Assembly (NCBI GenBank): GCA_035609245.1
Contig: CP141202.1
Location: 1,860,001-1,924,000 of the forward strand
Direction: 5' to 3'
Length of the DNA stretch: 64,000 nucleotides
DNA from: Bacteroidales bacterium MB20-C3-3
GTDB lineage: Bacteria > Bacteroidota > Bacteroidia > Bacteroidales > UBA932
In this document: positions 8,993 to 18,289 of the stretch, one piece after another
Position numbering within the stretch: the first letter of the stretch is position 1
How the letters are laid out: each line of letters starts with the position of its first letter
Notes under the pieces: model-generated
Told to the model about the DNA's origin: nothing
Seen by the model: only the letters and a program-made list of their open reading frames with translations
The model's database searches: none
Position numbers and translations under genes: made by a program

Positions 8993-9751
8993 ATGGAATT
9001 AGAAAGAGATTACTCCTGTTTCATATCTGATGTTCACCTTGGATTAAAGGTGGGTGATTATGCAGAGAGAGAAAAGAGACTGGTCTCTGTTATTGAGTCT
9101 CTTCCTGCAGAGACCACATCTTTGTACCTGCTTGGAGATATATTTGATTTCTGGTATGAATACAAATATGTGATTCCAAAGGGATATTCAAGGTTTTTTG
9201 GAGCATTGTCCAGACTTAGTGACAGGGGGGTGAAGATCTACTTTTTCAAGGGAAACCACGATGTATGGGCATTCGGATATTTTACAGATGAATTTTCTGT
9301 GAAGATTTTGGATCAGCCTTACTATACCAGAATTGGCAACAAAACCTTTTGCCTTGGTCACGGAGATGGATTATCCGGGGACGATAAAAAATATCTGTTT
9401 TTAAGATCAGTGTTCCATAGTAAGATTCTGCAGAGGCTTTTCAGTAATATTCATCCAAGATGGGCATTTGCCCTTGCAAACAGATGGTCTACCCATAACA
9501 GACTATACAAAGGGGGAGAGTACAAATTCAGAGGGGAGGAGGATCCGTTGTATGGCTATGTATGCAAGGCCGAAATCTCATCTCCGGCGGATTATTTTAT
9601 TTTTGGGCATCTCCATACACCAGGAGAGATTTCTACACCTTTAGGGGGCAGAATGTATGTGTTGGGAGAGTGGATTAATGGTTGTCAGTATCTTCTTTAC
9701 GAATCCAAAACAGATACAATGGAGTGGAGGAGCGGGTTGATTAAAAAATAG
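8993..9751 (+). CDS. lpxH: UDP-2,3-diacylglucosamine diphosphatase-like metallophosphoesterase
   Basis: LpxH hydrolyses UDP-2,3-diacylglucosamine to lipid X in lipid A synthesis. The calcineurin-like metal-binding motifs appear in order: SDVHLGLKVGD, GDIFDFWYEYK, GNHDVWAFG, LGHGDGLSGDD and FGHLHTPGE. Length is about 252 residues. The ATG at 8993 (MELERDYSC) is preferred to an in-frame GTG at 8984. It ends in a small overlap with the convergent DUF4294 gene. A more general UDP-diacylglucosamine hydrolase of the LpxH2 type is possible. Confidence 0.85.
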   Translation: MELERDYSCFISDVHLGLKVGDYAEREKRLVSVIESLPAETTSLYLLGDIFDFWYEYKYVIPKGYSRFFGALSRLSDRGVKIYFFKGNHDVWAFGYFTDEFSVKILDQPYYTRIGNKTFCLGHGDGLSGDDKKYLFLRSVFHSKILQRLFSNIHPRWAFALANRWSTHNRLYKGGEYKFRGEEDPLYGYVCKAEISSPADYFIFGHLHTPGEISTPLGGRMYVLGEWINGCQYLLYESKTDTMEWRSGLIKK

Positions 9752-10385
9752 AGTAAAACAGATAGTCAAATGTTCCGTTATTGTACATCTGTACAAGATC
9801 TTCAGTAATTCTGTCTTCTCCGAATTTATCATATGGTTTCCTTAAATCAGACCCGAACAACCGTGCAACACCCTGCCAGAATACCGCATTAAAACCACCT
9901 TTATACTCTTTAATCAACTGGTAAGAACTCTGTCCAATCTCTCTGTCAATAAGTTTTAAGAGCAACTTTCCCTGAGATATTGTCATCTTTCTGAGAGGTT
10001 TCTCAAATTCTGCAAAAAGCTGTTTCTCAAAATCCTTGATAAACTTTTCTCTGCTCTTTGAAGTAAACTTCCTGCTTGCAAGAACTGAATCTGCTACCAG
10101 AACCTTCTCTTTTGCCATAAGGGCATACGGGTATGCCATTCTAAAGTTGTAAACAAGCCTGGAGAACTCTCTCCACTCTCTTCCTCTCCTCTTACTGTCC
10201 GGCCAGTTAAAAAGGTAGGTGTCTCTGATTCTTATCTGATATACTGTGTCCCCATCCTCAATTTTGTACCCTACCTCATATCCCCTCCTTTGTTCCTGGG
10301 CAAATGCATTAACAGGAGAGAAAAGAAGAAGTTGTGTAAATAGGATAATTCCCAGATTAAAAAAGAGTATTCTATTAAGTTTCAT
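9741..10385 (-). CDS. DUF4294 family secreted protein
   Basis: The likely start MKLNRILFFNLGIILFTQLL at 10385 gives a Sec signal peptide ending near NAFAQ|EQRR; a longer frame to 10439 would hide the signal behind 18 residues. The mature part contains GDTVYQIRIRDTYLFN and a long basic, amphipathic helical region (REWREFSRLVYNFRMAYPYALMAKE) typical of DUF4294. The biochemical role is unknown. The gene is divergent from the membrane dipeptidase, with about 50 bp between starts, and a TAaaTTTG-like box lies in that gap on the minus strand. Confidence 0.75.
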   Translation of the reverse strand: MKLNRILFFNLGIILFTQLLLFSPVNAFAQEQRRGYEVGYKIEDGDTVYQIRIRDTYLFNWPDSKRRGREWREFSRLVYNFRMAYPYALMAKEKVLVADSVLASRKFTSKSREKFIKDFEKQLFAEFEKPLRKMTISQGKLLLKLIDREIGQSSYQLIKEYKGGFNAVFWQGVARLFGSDLRKPYDKFGEDRITEDLVQMYNNGTFDYLFYSIF

Positions 10386-10437
10386 TGCAGATATCTCAAA
10401 TTTCTTATTTTTGAGGTTCATATGCAAATTTAAAGCC

Positions 10438-11505
10438 ATGAAACACTTTCAGGTACTTGTACTAACAACGATCTTATCTTTAACTTTCACCTCTTTATGG
10501 GGGCAAAATGAAAAAGAGCTTACTGAGGCAGCTGAAAAATTTCACGCCAGGTATTTCACTATAGACACACATAATGATACAGCACTACATCTTAACTATC
10601 CTGACAGAGGGCACAGTGTTACAAAAGGGCAAGTCACTTTTCCCATGATGAGAGAGGGGGGGCTTGATGCAGCCTTTTTTGCAATTTTTCTTGCTCAGGG
10701 ACCAAGAGATGATAAGTCTCACATTGATGCAAGAAACAATGCAGAGGGGGAGCTTGTTAAGTTCCTGGAGTATGTGAAAAATCAGGATGGTGTAAGAGTC
10801 GCTCACAGTGCTCTGGATTTAATAAACAATAAAAGAGATGGGTTTCTCTCCGTAGTACCAGCTCTTGAAAATGGATATCCTATTGGTAAGGATTTATCGC
10901 TGATTCAATATTTCCATAATTTGGGGGTTAGGGCAATAACTTTGTGTCACAATAAAAATAATGAAATATGTGATGCCTCCATGGATACAATAAGAGAGCA
11001 TAACGGGCTCTCTCCGTTTGGAGTCTCTGTTGTAAAAGAGTTGAACAGGCTCGGGATAGCTATAGATGTCTCTCACGCATCTGTTGAGACGCTAAAAGAT
11101 GTTCTTGAGGTGAGTACAATGCCCGTAATTGCTACTCACTCAGGGGTGTGGTCCATTAAACATCATAACAGGAATCTCAGAGATGAAGAGATAATGGCAA
11201 TTGCTCAGAGAGGTGGGCTTATCCAAATAGCTACTGGTAGATTCTTCCTCTCGGACAAACCAAAAGACCAGGTAACTGTAAAAGACATAGCAGATCATAT
11301 TGACCACGCAGTTAAAATTGCGGGGATTGAGCATGTAGGGCTTGGTACCGATTTTGACGGTGGGGGAGGAGTAGTTGGGCTGGAAAATGTATCTAAAATG
11401 AAAAATCTGACGATAGAACTTATGAGAAGAGGGTATAGTGAGCATCAGTTGTCCAGATTTTGGGGAGAAAATTTACTTGACTTTTTGAGAAGAATTCAAA
11501 AATGA
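10438..11505 (+). CDS. Membrane dipeptidase (peptidase M19), secreted
   Basis: Starting at MKHFQVLVLTTILSLTFTSL gives a signal peptide cleaved near LWGQ; the open frame extends upstream to 10246 only by chance over the divergent gene. The M19 metal-binding pattern is present: DTHNDTALHLNYPD near the N-terminus, PALENGYPIG, IDVSHASVETLKD, ATHSGVWSIKHHNRNLRDEE and GLGTDFDGGGG. The family cleaves dipeptides using two zinc ions; here the site would be periplasmic or surface. It is the last gene before the ribosomal operon, with 234 bp between. Confidence 0.9.
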   Translation: MKHFQVLVLTTILSLTFTSLWGQNEKELTEAAEKFHARYFTIDTHNDTALHLNYPDRGHSVTKGQVTFPMMREGGLDAAFFAIFLAQGPRDDKSHIDARNNAEGELVKFLEYVKNQDGVRVAHSALDLINNKRDGFLSVVPALENGYPIGKDLSLIQYFHNLGVRAITLCHNKNNEICDASMDTIREHNGLSPFGVSVVKELNRLGIAIDVSHASVETLKDVLEVSTMPVIATHSGVWSIKHHNRNLRDEEIMAIAQRGGLIQIATGRFFLSDKPKDQVTVKDIADHIDHAVKIAGIEHVGLGTDFDGGGGVVGLENVSKMKNLTIELMRRGYSEHQLSRFWGENLLDFLRRIQK

Positions 11506-11739
11506 TTGAATCGCATCTCTCGCTGTAAATCAATTTTTTTGGTGCAAAAAAAATCTGTCGAAAATGTGTAAAAAAAGTCATCATTCTTTTGCACGTTTGA
11601 TTTTTTGTGTATATTTGCAACCCGCTAAAAGTATGTCCTGTATTGATATAAGTCTAAGGGACAGACATTTAGCCTATAAATATAGTTGACCAAAGCGCAA
11701 TTAGATATTTACCGTTATCGTTAAACTGTAAAAGAAAAA
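11506..11739 (+). promoter_or_regulatory. Intergenic leader with promoter for the rplP operon
   Basis: No gene is seen in this 234-bp gap. A good Bacteroidota promoter is present: TTTG at 11588-11591, an 18-bp spacer, and TATATTTG at 11610-11617. The implied transcript has a leader of about 115 nt before rplP. The promoter stands where rpsC would normally be, so it probably drives the whole rplP-rplQ operon. Confidence 0.7.
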
Positions 11740-12159
11740 ATGTTACAACCTAAAAAAACCAAATTCAGAAGGCAGCAGAAAGGCCGTATGAAGGGGATCG
11801 CACAAAGAGGGAATCAACTCTCTTTTGGATCTTTCGGGATCAAGACAACAGAGTCTTGCTGGCTTACAGGTCAGCAGATAGAGGCTGCCCGTCAGGCTGT
11901 TGTTCGTTATATGAAACGTGAGGGACAGATTTGGATTCGTGTTTTCCCCGATAAACCATTTACCAAAAAACCTGCAGAGGTTCGTATGGGTAAAGGTAAG
12001 GGTGCACCTGAGGGATTCGTTGCTCCGATTACTCCGGGCAGAATCCTGATAGAGGCAGAAGGTGTTCCGCTCGAGATAGCTAAAGAGGCACTCAGACTTG
12101 GCGCACAAAAACTGCCGGTAGTTACCAAGTTTGTAGTTCGCAGAGATTACACTGAATAA
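11740..12159 (+). CDS. rplP: 50S ribosomal protein L16
   Basis: L16 is a 23S rRNA-binding protein near the A-site and peptidyl transferase centre. The 139-residue sequence has the family landmarks [52 protein letters not shown] and [10 protein letters not shown]. It is the first gene of the ribosomal cluster here. In most bacteria it is preceded by rpsC, which is absent from this locus. An antisense frame of equal length is a shadow. Confidence 0.98.
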   Translation: MLQPKKTKFRRQQKGRMKGIAQRGNQLSFGSFGIKTTESCWLTGQQIEAARQAVVRYMKREGQIWIRVFPDKPFTKKPAEVRMGKGKGAPEGFVAPITPGRILIEAEGVPLEIAKEALRLGAQKLPVVTKFVVRRDYTE

Positions 12160-12178
12160 CATTTAATGAAGAAGTAAG

Positions 12179-12379
12179 ATGAAAACTCAGGAAATTATAG
12201 AGTTGTCCGTAAAGGATCTTAGAGAGCGCATCGAGTCTGAGAAGGCTAACCTGTTGCGTATGAAGATGAATCACGCTATTTCTCCGTTGGATGATTTATC
12301 TCAGATTAAGAAAGCAAGAAGAAACATTGCCAGAATGCTCACTGTATTGAGCCAGAAGGAAACAAATCAGAGCAAATAG
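12179..12379 (+). CDS. rpmC: 50S ribosomal protein L29
   Basis: L29 sits by the nascent-chain tunnel exit of the large subunit. The 66-residue helical-hairpin protein shows [35 protein letters not shown] and [15 protein letters not shown], the standard pattern. It follows rplP by 19 bp and precedes rpsQ by 5 bp, in conserved operon order. Confidence 0.97.
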   Translation: MKTQEIIELSVKDLRERIESEKANLLRMKMNHAISPLDDLSQIKKARRNIARMLTVLSQKETNQSK

Positions 12380-12384
12380 AAGAC

Positions 12385-12639
12385 ATGGAAAGAAATCTTC
12401 GCAAAGAAAGAATTGGTGTAGTGGTCAGCAGCAAAATGGATAAATCTATTGTTGTAGCTGTTAAAAGAAAGGTAAAACACCCTATATACGGCAAGTTCGT
12501 AAATAAAACCACTAAGTTTGTTGCTCATGACGAAAAAAATGAATGTAGTGAAGGTGATACCATCCGCATCATGGAAACCCGTCCGCTGAGTAAGACAAAG
12601 CGCTGGAGACTAGTAGAAATTGTAGAAAAAGTTAAATAA
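12385..12639 (+). CDS. rpsQ: 30S ribosomal protein S17
   Basis: S17 is an OB-fold primary binding protein of 16S rRNA. The 84 residues include [33 protein letters not shown], the family signature [19 protein letters not shown] and a short C-terminal tail. It lies between rpmC and rplN as in most bacteria, with 3 bp to rplN. Confidence 0.98.
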   Translation: MERNLRKERIGVVVSSKMDKSIVVAVKRKVKHPIYGKFVNKTTKFVAHDEKNECSEGDTIRIMETRPLSKTKRWRLVEIVEKVK

Positions 12640-12642
12640 GCT

Positions 12643-13008
12643 ATGATACAGCAAGAATCGAGATTATTGGTGGCTGACAACAGCGGAGCAAAGGAGGTTC
12701 TTTGTATCCGTGTGCTTGGGGGAACCCGCCGCCGTTATGCCGGAGTAGGCGATAAAATTGTTGTTACCGTAAAGAGTGCTATTCCCGGCGGTGACGCTAA
12801 AAAGGGAACTGTTTCAAAGGCGGTGATAGTAAGAACTAAAAAGGAGATCCGTCGTCAGGACGGTTCATATATCCGTTTTGATGATAATGCTTGTGTGCTG
12901 CTCAATAACCAGGGAGAGGTAAGGGGTACCCGTATCTTCGGCCCGGTTGCCAGAGAGCTTCGCGAAAACTATATGAAGATTGTATCATTGGCACCTGAGG
13001 TGCTATAA
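12643..13008 (+). CDS. rplN: 50S ribosomal protein L14
   Basis: L14 forms part of the subunit interface. At 121 residues it has the normal length. Visible family motifs are [19 protein letters not shown], the signature [19 protein letters not shown], and the C-terminal [15 protein letters not shown] with PEVL at the end. Operon position between rpsQ and rplX is conserved. Confidence 0.98.
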   Translation: MIQQESRLLVADNSGAKEVLCIRVLGGTRRRYAGVGDKIVVTVKSAIPGGDAKKGTVSKAVIVRTKKEIRRQDGSYIRFDDNACVLLNNQGEVRGTRIFGPVARELRENYMKIVSLAPEVL

Positions 13009-13026
13009 TTAAATGGTATTAGTAAT

Positions 13027-13350
13027 ATGAATAAGAAACTACATATTAAGAAAGGCGATACAGTCTATGTAAATGCCGGAGACGACCGCGGAAAGACAGG
13101 CAAGGTTCTCGAGGTACTTACAGATAAAGATCGCGCCATTGTTGAGGGAATCAACATGGTAAGCAAACATACCAAGCCCAATGCAAAGAGTCCGCAAGGA
13201 GGAATTATCAAGCAGGAGGCTGGTGTTCATATCTCAAACCTGCAGGTGGTAGACCCGGTTAAGGGTGGCCCGTCTCGCATTGGTCGCAGATTGAATGATA
13301 AGGGAAAACTAGTTCGTTACGCGAAAAAATCTGGAGAGGAGATTAAATAA
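13027..13350 (+). CDS. rplX: 50S ribosomal protein L24
   Basis: L24 initiates assembly of the large subunit. The 107-residue protein starts with the KOW motif ([25 protein letters not shown]) and continues with [14 protein letters not shown] and [17 protein letters not shown]. Its stop codon overlaps the rplE start by one base (TAATG), so translation is probably coupled. Confidence 0.97.
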   Translation: MNKKLHIKKGDTVYVNAGDDRGKTGKVLEVLTDKDRAIVEGINMVSKHTKPNAKSPQGGIIKQEAGVHISNLQVVDPVKGGPSRIGRRLNDKGKLVRYAKKSGEEIK

Positions 13351-13997
13351 TGGCAAGTACAAAACCAACAGCAGCACCTAAGGCTGCAAGCAAAGGAAAA
13401 GCTGATAAAGCTGCAAAAGTTGAGGGAGCTCAAGTTGTAGCTAAGGGTTACATTCCTACTCTGCAGAAGAGATATAAGGAAGAGATAACTGCAAAGCTTA
13501 TGAAGGAGTTTGGATACACTTCAGTTATGCAGGTTCCCAAACTCTCCAAGATTACAATCAATCAGGGAGTGGGCTCTGCAACAGCAGATAAGAAACTGGT
13601 TGAGATAGCTCAGCAGGAACTTACAATAATCAGTGGACAAAGAGCTGTTCTTACATATTCACGTAAGGATATATCAAACTTCAAACTTCGTAAGGGGATG
13701 CCTATTGGAGTAAAGGTAACACTTCGCGCAGCGAAGATGTATGAGTTTCTGGAGAGACTTGTAGCTATTTCGCTCCCAAGAATCAGGGACTTCAAAGGTA
13801 TTAACGAGAAGTTTGACGGAAAAGGAAACTATACGCTTGGCGTAAAGGAGCAGATCATCTACCCTGAAATAGACATAGACAAGGTTACAAAGATTCTCGG
13901 TATGGAGATAACTTTTGTAACTACTGCCAGCAAGGATGAAGAGGCTTATGCACTTCTCCGCGAATTCGGTCTGCCTTTCAAAAATATTAAGAAATAA
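13350..13997 (+). CDS. rplE: 50S ribosomal protein L5 with an N-terminal extension
   Basis: L5 binds 5S rRNA in the central protuberance. The conserved L5 body begins near residue 35 ([20 protein letters not shown]) and includes [35 protein letters not shown] and [15 protein letters not shown]. The first 30 or so residues are a low-complexity Ala/Lys/Pro stretch ([20 protein letters not shown]), making the protein 215 residues against about 180 in most bacteria. The start overlaps the rplX stop, so the extension appears real. Confidence 0.95.
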   Translation: MASTKPTAAPKAASKGKADKAAKVEGAQVVAKGYIPTLQKRYKEEITAKLMKEFGYTSVMQVPKLSKITINQGVGSATADKKLVEIAQQELTIISGQRAVLTYSRKDISNFKLRKGMPIGVKVTLRAAKMYEFLERLVAISLPRIRDFKGINEKFDGKGNYTLGVKEQIIYPEIDIDKVTKILGMEITFVTTASKDEEAYALLREFGLPFKNIKK

Positions 13998-14013
13998 TAT
14001 AAAGAGATAGATA

Positions 14014-14283
14014 ATGGCAAAAGAATCAATGAAGGCACGCGAAGTAAAACGCGCTAAACTATGTGCCAAATATGCAGAAAAACGCAAAGCACTTAAAGAG
14101 GCTGGCGATTATGCCGCTCTGGATCTGCTTCCAAAAAACGCCAGCCCGGTTCGTATGCACAATCGTTGCTCGCTTACCGGTCGTCCAAAGGGTTATATGC
14201 GTGTTTTCGGTATCAGCCGTATCCAGTTCCGTGAGATGGCAAGCAAGGGCCTTATACCGGGCGTTCGCAAGGCAAGCTGGTAG
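14014..14283 (+). CDS. rpsN: 30S ribosomal protein S14
   Basis: S14 assembles late in the 30S head. The 89-residue form without the CxxC zinc motif (C-minus type) is seen: [37 protein letters not shown] and the C-terminal [18 protein letters not shown]. It follows rplE by 16 bp. Two overlapping open frames on other strands are shadows. Confidence 0.97.
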   Translation: MAKESMKAREVKRAKLCAKYAEKRKALKEAGDYAALDLLPKNASPVRMHNRCSLTGRPKGYMRVFGISRIQFREMASKGLIPGVRKASW

Positions 14284-14385
14284 AAAATTTGCGACTTGAT
14301 GTCGCATTTACATATTAATTTAATAATCATTGGATATCGGGCACCTTTTTGGGTGTCGCATTACCAAAGCAAAAAGAAAGAAAAA

Positions 14386-14781
14386 ATGACTGATCCAATT
14401 GCAGACTTCCTGACCAGAATTAGAAATGCTTCTATGGCAGGACACAAAGTTGTAGAGATTCCGGCTTCAAAAATGAAGCTCGAGTTAACCCGTATTCTTC
14501 ACGAAAAGGGTTATATTCTGAGTTACAAACTTATTGAGGGAACTCCATTCAACACAATTAAGATAGCACTTAAGTATCATCCTGATTCTAAGAAATCTGC
14601 TATCAAAAAGATTACAAGAATAAGCACACCTGGTCTAAGAAGGTATGTAGGCGTTGAGCAAATGCCTAGAGTACTGAATGGTCTGGGAATTGCCATTATC
14701 TCTACATCAAAGGGTATCATCACTGATAAAGAGGCGAAAGACCTTAATGTTGGGGGAGAGGTAATTTGCTATGTATATTAA
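14386..14781 (+). CDS. rpsH: 30S ribosomal protein S8
   Basis: S8 is a primary 16S rRNA binder. The ATG at 14386 gives [21 protein letters not shown], the canonical S8 start, and 131 residues; the open frame reaches back to 14296 but that part has no S8 similarity. The C-terminal signature [20 protein letters not shown] and GEVICYVY ending are present. The 100-bp gap after rpsN is longer than most gaps in this operon and holds a small hairpin near 14341-14360. Confidence 0.97.
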   Translation: MTDPIADFLTRIRNASMAGHKVVEIPASKMKLELTRILHEKGYILSYKLIEGTPFNTIKIALKYHPDSKKSAIKKITRISTPGLRRYVGVEQMPRVLNGLGIAIISTSKGIITDKEAKDLNVGGEVICYVY

Positions 14782-14812
14782 AAGAATTATTTATTAAAAC
14801 AATTTATTAATA

Positions 14813-15373
14813 ATGTCACGAATAGGAAAATTACCTGTAAACCTTCCGTCCGGTGTGACTCTCTCAGTTGAGCCGGGAAACGTTGTAAAGGTTAAAGGCC
14901 CCCTGGGTGAGATGGTTCAGAAAGTGGACGCAGACATCACCGTGGAAATTGAGGGGAGCACTGTAAAAGTAACTCGTCCTACAGATCAGCCACGCCATCG
15001 TTCAATGCACGGTTTGTACCGTTCACTTATTCAGAATATGGTTACCGGCGTATCTCAGGGATTTACCATCAAACAGGAGTTTGTTGGTGTGGGTTATCGT
15101 TGTGAAGTTAAGGGACAAGTTATTGAGATGAGCCTTGGTTACTCTCACGACATCCACTTGATGATTCCTTCTGAAGTAAAAGCCAGCGCAGAGGTTGTGA
15201 AAAAAGGTGCAAACCCTGTGTTAACACTTACCAGCCATGACAAGCAACTGCTGGGTATGGTAGCTGCTAAAATACGCTCGCTGCGTAAACCTGAACCATA
15301 CAAAGGAAAAGGTATTAAGTTTGTGGGTGAACAACTTCGTCGTAAAGCAGGTAAATCTGCCAGCGCTAAATAA
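14813..15373 (+). CDS. rplF: 50S ribosomal protein L6
   Basis: L6 lies near the sarcin-ricin loop and factor-binding site. At 186 residues it has two duplicated domains, starting [15 protein letters not shown] and ending with the family signature [12 protein letters not shown] and [15 protein letters not shown]. It is spaced 31 bp from rpsH and 14 bp from rplR. Confidence 0.98.
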   Translation: MSRIGKLPVNLPSGVTLSVEPGNVVKVKGPLGEMVQKVDADITVEIEGSTVKVTRPTDQPRHRSMHGLYRSLIQNMVTGVSQGFTIKQEFVGVGYRCEVKGQVIEMSLGYSHDIHLMIPSEVKASAEVVKKGANPVLTLTSHDKQLLGMVAAKIRSLRKPEPYKGKGIKFVGEQLRRKAGKSASAK

Positions 15374-15387
15374 TAAGGAGAAGAGAT

Positions 15388-15750
15388 ATGGCTTTAAATA
15401 AAATTCAAAGAAGAAAGAGAATACAGCACCGCATTCGCAAAGTTGTAAGTGGTGTTTCAGAAAGACCAAGACTGGCTGTATTCAGAAGTAACAAGCAGAT
15501 ATATGTTCAGCTTATTGACGATGTCAATGGAGTAACTCTTGCAAATGCAAGCTCTCTTGACAAATCTATCGTTGAGGAGTGTAAAGGGAAATCCGGAGTA
15601 GAGGTTGCTAAACTGGTTGGTAAACTTGCCGCACAGCGCGCTATCGAAAAGGGCATTAATGAGGTGTCTTTCGATCGTGGAGGCTACCTATATCACGGAA
15701 GAGTTAAAAGTTTGGCAGATGCCGCCCGCGAAGGTGGTCTTAAATTCTAG
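15388..15750 (+). CDS. rplR: 50S ribosomal protein L18
   Basis: L18 binds 5S rRNA with L5. The 120 residues show the basic N-terminus ([18 protein letters not shown]), [20 protein letters not shown] and the C-terminal [20 protein letters not shown] with GLKF ending. A good Shine-Dalgarno-like AAGGAG precedes the start by several bases, which is uncommon in this phylum. Confidence 0.98.
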   Translation: MALNKIQRRKRIQHRIRKVVSGVSERPRLAVFRSNKQIYVQLIDDVNGVTLANASSLDKSIVEECKGKSGVEVAKLVGKLAAQRAIEKGINEVSFDRGGYLYHGRVKSLADAAREGGLKF

Positions 15751-15759
15751 TAACTGACT

Positions 15760-16278
15760 ATGACAAATATAAACGTAAAGAAAGTTAAAACAACCGATCT
15801 GGAACTTAAGGACAGATTGGTGGCAGTTAAGAGGGTTACCAAGGTAACCAAGGGTGGACGCCACTTCAGTTTCGCAGCCATAGTTGTGGTTGGTGATGAA
15901 AGAGGTGTTGTAGGTTACGGCCTGGGCAAAGCTAACGAGGTTACTACTGCTATCTCTAAGGGTATTGAGGATGCTAAGAAGAATCTGGTTAAGATTCCTC
16001 TTAACAAGAAGACAATCCCTCACGAGCAGGAGGCTAAATTTGGCGGAGCAAGGGTATTTATGAAACCGGCTGCCGAAGGTACAGGAGTAAAAGCGGGTGG
16101 TGCGATGCGTGCAGTATTTGAATCTGTAGGTATTCACGACGTCCTTGCTAAATCCAAAGGCTCTTCAAACCCTCACAATCTTGTAAAGGCTACAGTTGCA
16201 GCTCTTCTTGAAATGAGGGATGCATACACCGTTGCAGGTTTGCGTGGTGTTCCAATGAATAAGGTATTTAAAGGCTAG
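15760..16278 (+). CDS. rpsE: 30S ribosomal protein S5
   Basis: S5 contributes to decoding fidelity. The 172-residue sequence has the double-stranded RNA-binding-like N-domain ([33 protein letters not shown]) and the C-domain with [15 protein letters not shown] and [17 protein letters not shown]. It follows rplR by 9 bp and precedes rpmD by 11 bp. Confidence 0.98.
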   Translation: MTNINVKKVKTTDLELKDRLVAVKRVTKVTKGGRHFSFAAIVVVGDERGVVGYGLGKANEVTTAISKGIEDAKKNLVKIPLNKKTIPHEQEAKFGGARVFMKPAAEGTGVKAGGAMRAVFESVGIHDVLAKSKGSSNPHNLVKATVAALLEMRDAYTVAGLRGVPMNKVFKG

Positions 16279-16289
16279 GAGGAAAGAAG

Positions 16290-16472
16290 ATGACAAAATT
16301 TAGAATCACGCAAGTCAAAAGCAGCGCTCGCGCTACAGAAAGACAGCAGGCAACCCTGGCCTCTCTTGGAATTCGCAAAATCCACCAGATTGTGGAGGTT
16401 GAAAATAATCCTGTGATCAAGGGTATGATAGAAAAAGTTTTACACCTTGTAAAGGTTGAAGAAATTAACTAA
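16290..16472 (+). CDS. rpmD: 50S ribosomal protein L30
   Basis: This 60-residue protein has the bacterial short L30 pattern: KFRITQVKSSARATERQQ, LASLGIRKIHQIVEVENNP and MIEKVLHLVKVEEI. A GGAGGAAAG stretch just upstream could act as a ribosome-binding site. Position between rpsE and rplO is conserved. Confidence 0.97.
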   Translation: MTKFRITQVKSSARATERQQATLASLGIRKIHQIVEVENNPVIKGMIEKVLHLVKVEEIN

Positions 16473-16487
16473 TAGGAGAGCATTGAA

Positions 16488-16934
16488 ATGAAATTACATA
16501 ATCTAAAACCAGCTTCAGGAGCCACAGGCAGAGAAAAAAGGATTGGAAGGGGTGAAGGTTCGGGTCACGGTGGTACATCTACCCGTGGTCACAAGGGTGC
16601 TCAGTCTCGTTCCGGTTACTCACGCAAGCCGGGTTTTGAGGGAGGTCAGATGCCTCTCCAGAGAAGGCTGCCAAAATTTGGATTTAACAACATCAACAGA
16701 GTGGAGTTTAAGGCTATCAACCTTTCAACTCTTCAGGAACTGAACGAGAAGAGGGGAGTTGAGATAATCAATCTTGACACTCTTGCCCAGTTTGGTCTTA
16801 TCTCAAAAAATGATAAGGTTAAAATTTTGGGAAATGGTAATCTTACCGCAAAACTTGATGTTACAGCACACGCATTTTCAAAATCGGCCATAGCACAGAT
16901 TGAGGCACAGCAGGGTAAGGCTACAAAAATCTAA
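16488..16934 (+). CDS. rplO: 50S ribosomal protein L15
   Basis: L15 is a 23S rRNA-binding assembly protein. The 148 residues open with MKLHNLKPASGATGREKRIG and a Gly/Arg-rich tail (RGEGSGHGGTSTRGHKGAQS) that penetrates rRNA, followed by GFEGGQMPLQRRLPKFGF and a C-terminal globular domain. It ends 8 bp before secY. Confidence 0.98.
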   Translation: MKLHNLKPASGATGREKRIGRGEGSGHGGTSTRGHKGAQSRSGYSRKPGFEGGQMPLQRRLPKFGFNNINRVEFKAINLSTLQELNEKRGVEIINLDTLAQFGLISKNDKVKILGNGNLTAKLDVTAHAFSKSAIAQIEAQQGKATKI

Positions 16935-16942
16935 CGAAGCCC

Positions 16943-18265
16943 ATGAAAAAATTTATTGAAACAATCAAGAACATTTTCAAGATAGAGGAACTTCGCAAGA
17001 GGATAGTTTACACTGTACTTTTGTTATTGGTTTACCGCCTTGGAAGCTATGTAGTTCTTCCGGGTATCGACCCTACTCAGTTGGATCAGTTGCAGAGTCA
17101 GGCATCCGAAGGTTTGCTGGGACTTCTCAATATGTTCTCGGGTGGTGCATTCGGAAATGCTTCAATTTTTGCTCTGGGCGTGATGCCGTACATTTCGGCA
17201 TCTATCGTTATACAGCTTCTTGGAATTATGATTCCATATTTCCAAAAGCTGCAGAGAGAAGGAGAGAGCGGAAGGAGAAAGATGAACCAGTGGACAAGGT
17301 ATCTTACCATTGTTATTCTTGCACTTCAGGGTCCTGCCTACATGGCAAACCTGCATGTGCAGCTTCCTGAAGCGGCATTCCTTTTCAAAGGGTTTACATT
17401 TAATGTATTTGCAACCGTAGTACTCGTTGGTGGAACAATGTTCATCATGTGGCTGGGTGAGCGCATTACCGATCGCGGCTTAGGTAATGGTATATCACTC
17501 ATAATCATGGTGGGAATCATCGCAAGACTGCCTTTTGCCCTTTTAGCCGAGGGTGGAGCCAGGGTAAGCCAGAGCGCCGGAGGTGGTGTTTTGATGCTTA
17601 TTGTGGAGGGCATAATACTGTTCTTTGTATTTGTTGCTACAATAGCACTGGTGCAGGGGACAAGGAAGATTCCTGTTCAATACGCCAAGAGGATTGTTGG
17701 TAACAAACAATATGGTGGAGTTCGTCAGTATATCCCGCTTAAGATAAACGCAGCCGGCGTTATGCCGATTATCTTTGCACAGGCTCTGATGATGTTCCCG
17801 CTAATTTTTGCCGGCTTTGACGCAACTCGCGGAATTGCCGCTACACTTACAAATCCTATGGGATTCTGGTATAACTTTATATTTGGACTCATGGTTGTGG
17901 CCTTCACTTACTTCTATACAGCAGTAACAGTGAATCCTACAATGATGGCAGAAGATATGAAGAAAAATGGTGGATTCATACCTGGTATCAAGCCTGGTAA
18001 GAAAACAGCAGAGTACCTTGATTCCATAATGTCTCGCATTACGCTTCCGGGATCAGTTTTCCTTGCGATTGTTGCAATCCTTCCGGCTTTTGCCAGTATG
18101 TTGGGAGTTGATGGTCAGTTTGCCCAGTTTTACGGGGGAACTTCACTGTTGATTCTTGTAGGTGTAGTACTGGATACACTACAGCAAATAGAGAGTCATC
18201 TCCTGATGCGCCACTACGATGGTCTTATGAAGACCGGTCGTCTGAAGGGCCGCTCAGGAATGTAA
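16943..18265 (+). CDS. secY: Protein translocase subunit SecY
   Basis: SecY is the channel subunit of the Sec translocon. The 440-residue hydrophobic protein shows about ten membrane segments and conserved pieces such as RIVYTVLLLLVYRLGSYVVL, GLLGLLNMFSGGAFGNASIF, ALGVMPYISASI, GERITDRGLGNGISLIIM and the cytoplasmic loop QGTRKIPVQYAKRIVG. It is located between rplO and map as in the spc operon. Confidence 0.98.
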   Translation: MKKFIETIKNIFKIEELRKRIVYTVLLLLVYRLGSYVVLPGIDPTQLDQLQSQASEGLLGLLNMFSGGAFGNASIFALGVMPYISASIVIQLLGIMIPYFQKLQREGESGRRKMNQWTRYLTIVILALQGPAYMANLHVQLPEAAFLFKGFTFNVFATVVLVGGTMFIMWLGERITDRGLGNGISLIIMVGIIARLPFALLAEGGARVSQSAGGGVLMLIVEGIILFFVFVATIALVQGTRKIPVQYAKRIVGNKQYGGVRQYIPLKINAAGVMPIIFAQALMMFPLIFAGFDATRGIAATLTNPMGFWYNFIFGLMVVAFTYFYTAVTVNPTMMAEDMKKNGGFIPGIKPGKKTAEYLDSIMSRITLPGSVFLAIVAILPAFASMLGVDGQFAQFYGGTSLLILVGVVLDTLQQIESHLLMRHYDGLMKTGRLKGRSGM

Positions 18266-18289
18266 TGACTCATTAAGTTCTTTCAAATA

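Noticed and set aside
11743..12162. Minus-strand frame of 139 codons opposite rplP
   Set aside because: It is a shadow of the highly conserved L16 gene; no domain or neighbour supports it.
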